A stretch of DNA of 7,759 nucleotides. Origin: Planctomycetes bacterium RIFOXYC2_FULL_41_27. GTDB taxonomy: Bacteria > Planctomycetota > Brocadiia > Brocadiales > Brocadiaceae. Positions 5,738-7,759 of this stretch are shown in pieces. The notes below the pieces were generated by a model. It saw only the letters and a program-made list of their open reading frames with translations, ran no database searches and was not told the origin of the DNA. Made by a program: the position numbers and the translations under genes. The first letter of the stretch is position 1. Each line of letters starts with the position of its first letter. Location of the stretch: assembly GCA_001828645.1 (NCBI GenBank), contig MHZD01000175.1, forward strand, positions 1 to 7,759. Reading direction: 5' to 3'.

Positions 5738-5751
5738 TTGTCTTACAACAA
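5738..5751 (-). promoter_or_regulatory. FNR/DNR-like palindrome upstream of nirK
   Basis: TTGT-N6-ACAA, i.e. TTG-N8-CAA, which has the half-site spacing of CRP/FNR-family operators (TTGAT-N4-ATCAA) but an imperfect core. It lies about 90 nt before the nirK start, where NO- or oxygen-responsive FNR/DNR/NnrR regulators often act on nirK genes. No convincing -10 box is found at the expected distance, so this remains tentative. Confidence 0.35.
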
Positions 5752-5764
5752 AGATTTAGTTTTA

Positions 5765-5833
5765 GACAGGATATACACGATTAACAAGATAAAAGCTACC
5801 TTATCTCATCCTGATTATCCTGTTAATCCTGTC
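5765..5833. repeat. Long imperfect inverted repeat (CAGGAT/ATCCTG type) between nirK and the porin gene
   Basis: GACAGGAT (5765-5772) is mirrored by ATCCTGTC (5826-5833). The arms continue imperfectly with related GATTAAC / GTTAATC and GATAATC-like words, closing on AGATAA/TTATCT (5787-5792/5801-5806). The right arm itself contains ATCCTG three times in tandem-like form. It resembles a dispersed intergenic repeat. It starts 17 nt after the porin stop and ends before the nirK regulatory region, so it may separate the two transcription units. The rest of 5648-5849 holds no gene. Confidence 0.7.
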
Positions 5834-5849
5834 AGAAATTATTTATTGC

Positions 5850-7346
5850 TTAAAATGCGATATCAAGCCCTATTCTAAATTGGTCCCTCCAGTGTGAGCC
5901 TGACGGCGGGGGCTCTCCTATGGAGAAATGAGTGCCAGCAACGAGCTTAACATTCGCCCTCAGTAACATAGCAACATCAAAGGATAACCGTTCAAAATTC
6001 TTGGTGGTAACAGGATTTTCACTCGTCTTTGCAAAAGCCGAGCTGGCCGTATAGCTGTAATCAGGCTGAATCCATTCATATCGAACGGCAGGTATAAGCC
6101 ACGGATAAACCACCCAGTCGACCTCTACTGTGTATATGTAAGTCTTAAAAGCGTCATCAAAACCGTCCTGAGGAAAACCTGTGGTCTTACTATCGTATGA
6201 AACAGCGTCGTCAAGGTTATCATCATAAACAACGGCGCTGCCTATAACATTAAAGTTCCCGATAATCCAGTCAACATCAGCCCCGTACCTGCTGAAACGG
6301 TCCTGATTTTCTGTCCCCAAGAAATCACTCTTTCCATAATAATAAAAAATACCAAACTTGGCGGAGGATTTCACATCTCCAAATAAGGTCTCGCCATCCT
6401 GCCAGTTCTCAGTAGTTACAAGGCTTTCCTCTACCTCACCTCCTCCGATAACACCCATGCCGCCGATCTTGTATGAAAGCCTCCCATAAAAATCCTTAAA
6501 ATCATTGTCATCGAATCTTCCGTGGTCCCTGGTGGGTGGCCCTAAACCATCGCTTTGTCCACCAAACATCTGCACAATTGATTGTTCCCCATTAACAATA
6601 CCAGCAGCCCATTCAAACCCGCCTTTCCCTTTGGGTCCATTAAGCCCGCCAAAGAACTCGATGCCCTTCTGGTTCGGGTAGAAGCCCCACAGGTTCCCTA
6701 TTGGATAAACGGGCCAGGCAACAGCCGTTGGCGTGCCTTTAAGGGTTATCTGATTACGATGTCCACCAAGCATGGGCGAAGCCCGCGGTTCAAATTGTCC
6801 GACCTGCGCATTAAAGATACCGAGGGGGTCAAGCCACTGTGGGGTATAGACGATAAATGCCCTGTCGAGCCAGCCTTTATTTTGTCCCCAATTCCATAAA
6901 TGCCAGTCCATGAAAAACGAGAAACTTTCACCGAGCGTACCGCCTAAGAGGATTGCAAATTCTTCGAGTCCGTCAAACTCGGTGGTCATCTCTTTATCCT
7001 CGCCAATCCATACATTCGTGAACATTGTAAAACCAATTGGCGGTAAATAAGGGATGTCGCTGGGCCATACCGCCTCTGGCCAGAGCCTTTTATAAGCCGG
7101 AGCTCCCATTAATATCGGCTCATCCTTAACAAATACTTCGTCCCCACCGGGCACGCGGTATCCATTTGCCCTGAATGCCATACCGAATGGATTAAGCTTC
7201 GGGAACGCCGTGTGGCATGTCGTGCAGGCTGTTTGATATTTCCTCGCAAAAGGGGGAATGGCATCTGCATTTTCTATGGCTGTTCCAATAGATATTAATA
7301 TGAGCGCTCCAATAGGTAAAAGACTCCCGAATATCTTCTTTGCCAT
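5850..7346 (-). CDS. Secreted cytochrome c-porin fusion (single-haem outer-membrane beta-barrel, Cyc2-like layout)
   Basis: A 498-residue exported protein. A Sec signal ends near ENADA-29. The mature protein starts IPPFARKYQT and carries one c-type haem site, C41-T-T-C44-H45, then FPKLNPFGMAFRANGYR, a motif typical of porin-fused cytochromes. The remainder is rich in alternating polar/aromatic segments and glycine turns and ends in FRIGLDIAF; a terminal Phe after alternating hydrophobics is the BamA-recognised signature of outer-membrane beta-barrels. The order signal-haem-barrel equals that of Cyc2-type iron oxidases, but direct membership is not proven: many bacteria carry relatives of unknown role. 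A role in moving electrons across the outer membrane is inference. The ATG at 7346 follows AGGA with 9 nt spacing. It lies upstream of nirK on the same strand, with repeats between. Confidence 0.8.
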   Translation of the reverse strand: MAKKIFGSLLPIGALILISIGTAIENADAIPPFARKYQTACTTCHTAFPKLNPFGMAFRANGYRVPGGDEVFVKDEPILMGAPAYKRLWPEAVWPSDIPYLPPIGFTMFTNVWIGEDKEMTTEFDGLEEFAILLGGTLGESFSFFMDWHLWNWGQNKGWLDRAFIVYTPQWLDPLGIFNAQVGQFEPRASPMLGGHRNQITLKGTPTAVAWPVYPIGNLWGFYPNQKGIEFFGGLNGPKGKGGFEWAAGIVNGEQSIVQMFGGQSDGLGPPTRDHGRFDDNDFKDFYGRLSYKIGGMGVIGGGEVEESLVTTENWQDGETLFGDVKSSAKFGIFYYYGKSDFLGTENQDRFSRYGADVDWIIGNFNVIGSAVVYDDNLDDAVSYDSKTTGFPQDGFDDAFKTYIYTVEVDWVVYPWLIPAVRYEWIQPDYSYTASSAFAKTSENPVTTKNFERLSFDVAMLLRANVKLVAGTHFSIGEPPPSGSHWRDQFRIGLDIAF

Positions 7347-7380
7347 TTTTAATGATCCTTTTTTTAAAATTTTTAAAAAG

Positions 7381-7393
7381 TTCTAAATTAGAA
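7381..7393. promoter_or_regulatory. TTCTAAATTAGAA palindrome upstream of the porin gene
   Basis: A 13-nt perfect palindrome (6-bp arms around one base), 35-47 nt before the porin start codon. It could be an operator or a small leader hairpin; I do not recognise it as a known binding site. Confidence 0.3.
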
Positions 7394-7501
7394 TTTCGGC
7401 TTTAGAGGTTACCCCATCACCCAATGCTTTAAGAACATCCCCCCTTTTTTTTAAAATAATCATGTATTTAAATTTTAAAATTTTGGATTTCCACGCAGGT
7501 C

Positions 7502-7514
7502 TTGACAGTGTCAA
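7502..7514. promoter_or_regulatory. TTGACAGTGTCAA palindrome, candidate operator
   Basis: A perfect palindrome with 6-bp arms and a single central base. It begins about 10 nt downstream of the start site predicted for the promoter at 7531-7559, a typical place for a repressor. Each arm equals a -35 hexamer, but no matching -10 box follows on either strand. Confidence 0.4.
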
Positions 7515-7530
7515 TTTTAAGTTTTCGGTA

Positions 7531-7559
7531 GCAATATCACAAAGCTATTTAAAAGTCAA
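7531..7559 (-). promoter_or_regulatory. Candidate promoter of the cytochrome-porin gene
   Basis: On the minus strand TTGACT (7554-7559) lies 17 nt before TATTGC (7531-7536), which is preceded by TGA as in an extended -10. The -10 box is weak (three of six). Initiation near 7524 would give a leader of about 180 nt, much of it AT-rich (7440-7495), with palindromes at 7502-7514 and 7381-7393. No gene is seen in 7347-7759. Confidence 0.35.
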
Positions 7560-7582
7560 ACAAAAATTGTATTTTATCAGGT

Positions 7583-7608
7583 AAGGTCGCACATATATGT
7601 GTGGCCTT
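7583..7608. repeat. 26-nt palindrome around CACATATATGTG
   Basis: All 13 symmetric positions can pair if G-U is allowed; the core CACATATATGTG (7590-7601) is perfect. It sits about 30 nt from the GGGGC-type repeats in non-coding sequence. Function unknown. Confidence 0.5.
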
Positions 7609-7635
7609 GAAGGCTAAAAGGCAAAGAAGATATCC

Positions 7636-7695
7636 TTTGTAGGGGCGGGGGATCCTCGCCCTAATGATAGGGCAGGAAAACCCTGCCTCTACAAA
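7636..7695. repeat. GGGGC-type compound inverted repeat, copy 3
   Basis: TTTGTAG (7636-7642) is mirrored by CTACAAA (7689-7695). Inside lie GTAGGGGCGGGG and two lesser hairpins, one being GGCAGG/CCTGCC (7671-7676/7682-7687). It shares the GTAGGGGC start with the copies beside nirK. Confidence 0.75.
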
Positions 7696-7719
7696 TCACC
7701 TTTTCACTAAGAAGGATGA

Positions 7720-7740
7720 GGGCAGGTTTAAAACCTGCCC
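7720..7740. repeat. GGGCAGG palindrome, copy 4
   Basis: A perfect 21-nt palindrome: GGGCAGGTTT (7720-7729), one central A, then AAACCTGCCC (7731-7740). It belongs with the adjacent repeat by its GGCAGG/CCTGCC words. Confidence 0.75.
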
Positions 7741-7759
7741 CTGCTTTTTGAAGGTGTGG

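Noticed and set aside
7502..7507. TTGACA as a -35 box on the plus strand
   Set aside because: No -10-like hexamer lies 16-18 nt downstream, and no plus-strand gene follows in the window.
7583..7740. CRISPR array
   Set aside because: The repeats are palindromes of different sequence and spacing, without regular direct repeats and spacers.

Overview
The window is a moderately AT-rich bacterial segment with five intact or edge-truncated protein genes, two gene remnants and an unusually dense set of RNA-level signals. The combination of a copper nitrite reductase, a single-haem cytochrome fused to an outer-membrane beta-barrel, a decayed cytochrome c nitrite reductase (nrfA) fragment, a TMTC-type TPR membrane protein and dispersed GTAGGGGC inverted repeats suggests a nitrogen-cycling environmental bacterium. 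An anammox planctomycete (Brocadiales) is my best guess, but this is inference from gene content; no rRNA or other taxonomic marker is present.

Left part (1-2328, + strand): the 3' part of a membrane protein with a TMTC/DUF1736-like region and six TPRs, open through the left edge, followed 17 nt later by a galT-family nucleotidylyltransferase. The two look like one operon concerned with sugar nucleotides or glycosylation.

Centre-left (2384-3630, - strand): two stress-type genes in separate transcription units. The Hsp20 gene has a leader of about 330 nt starting at a good sigma70-type promoter. The leader contains a sequence resembling the class I cyclic-di-GMP (GEMM-I) riboswitch core, followed by an intrinsic terminator whose 5' arm overlaps the aptamer's 3' side. 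The cold-shock protein gene ends at a strong terminator, and a second terminator-like hairpin with nine Ts lies in its own 5' leader.

Centre (3630-4546): a gene graveyard. It holds a frameshifted 3' remnant of nrfA (- strand), a stretch that folds as a multi-stem RNA and could be a decayed group II intron 5' part (- strand), a frameshifted Reeler/choice-of-anchor-V fragment (+ strand) and two GGGGC-type inverted repeats.

Right part (4547-7759, - strand): nirK with all copper ligands, preceded by an FNR-like palindrome and a long imperfect inverted repeat. Upstream lies a 498-residue secreted cytochrome-porin with one CxxCH haem site and a C-terminal Phe, reminiscent of Cyc2-type outer-membrane electron conduits. 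Its upstream region carries a candidate promoter, two palindromes and more GGGGC-type repeats. A simple reading is a respiratory pair: outer-membrane electron exchange plus periplasmic nitrite reduction to NO, bracketed by one repeat family.
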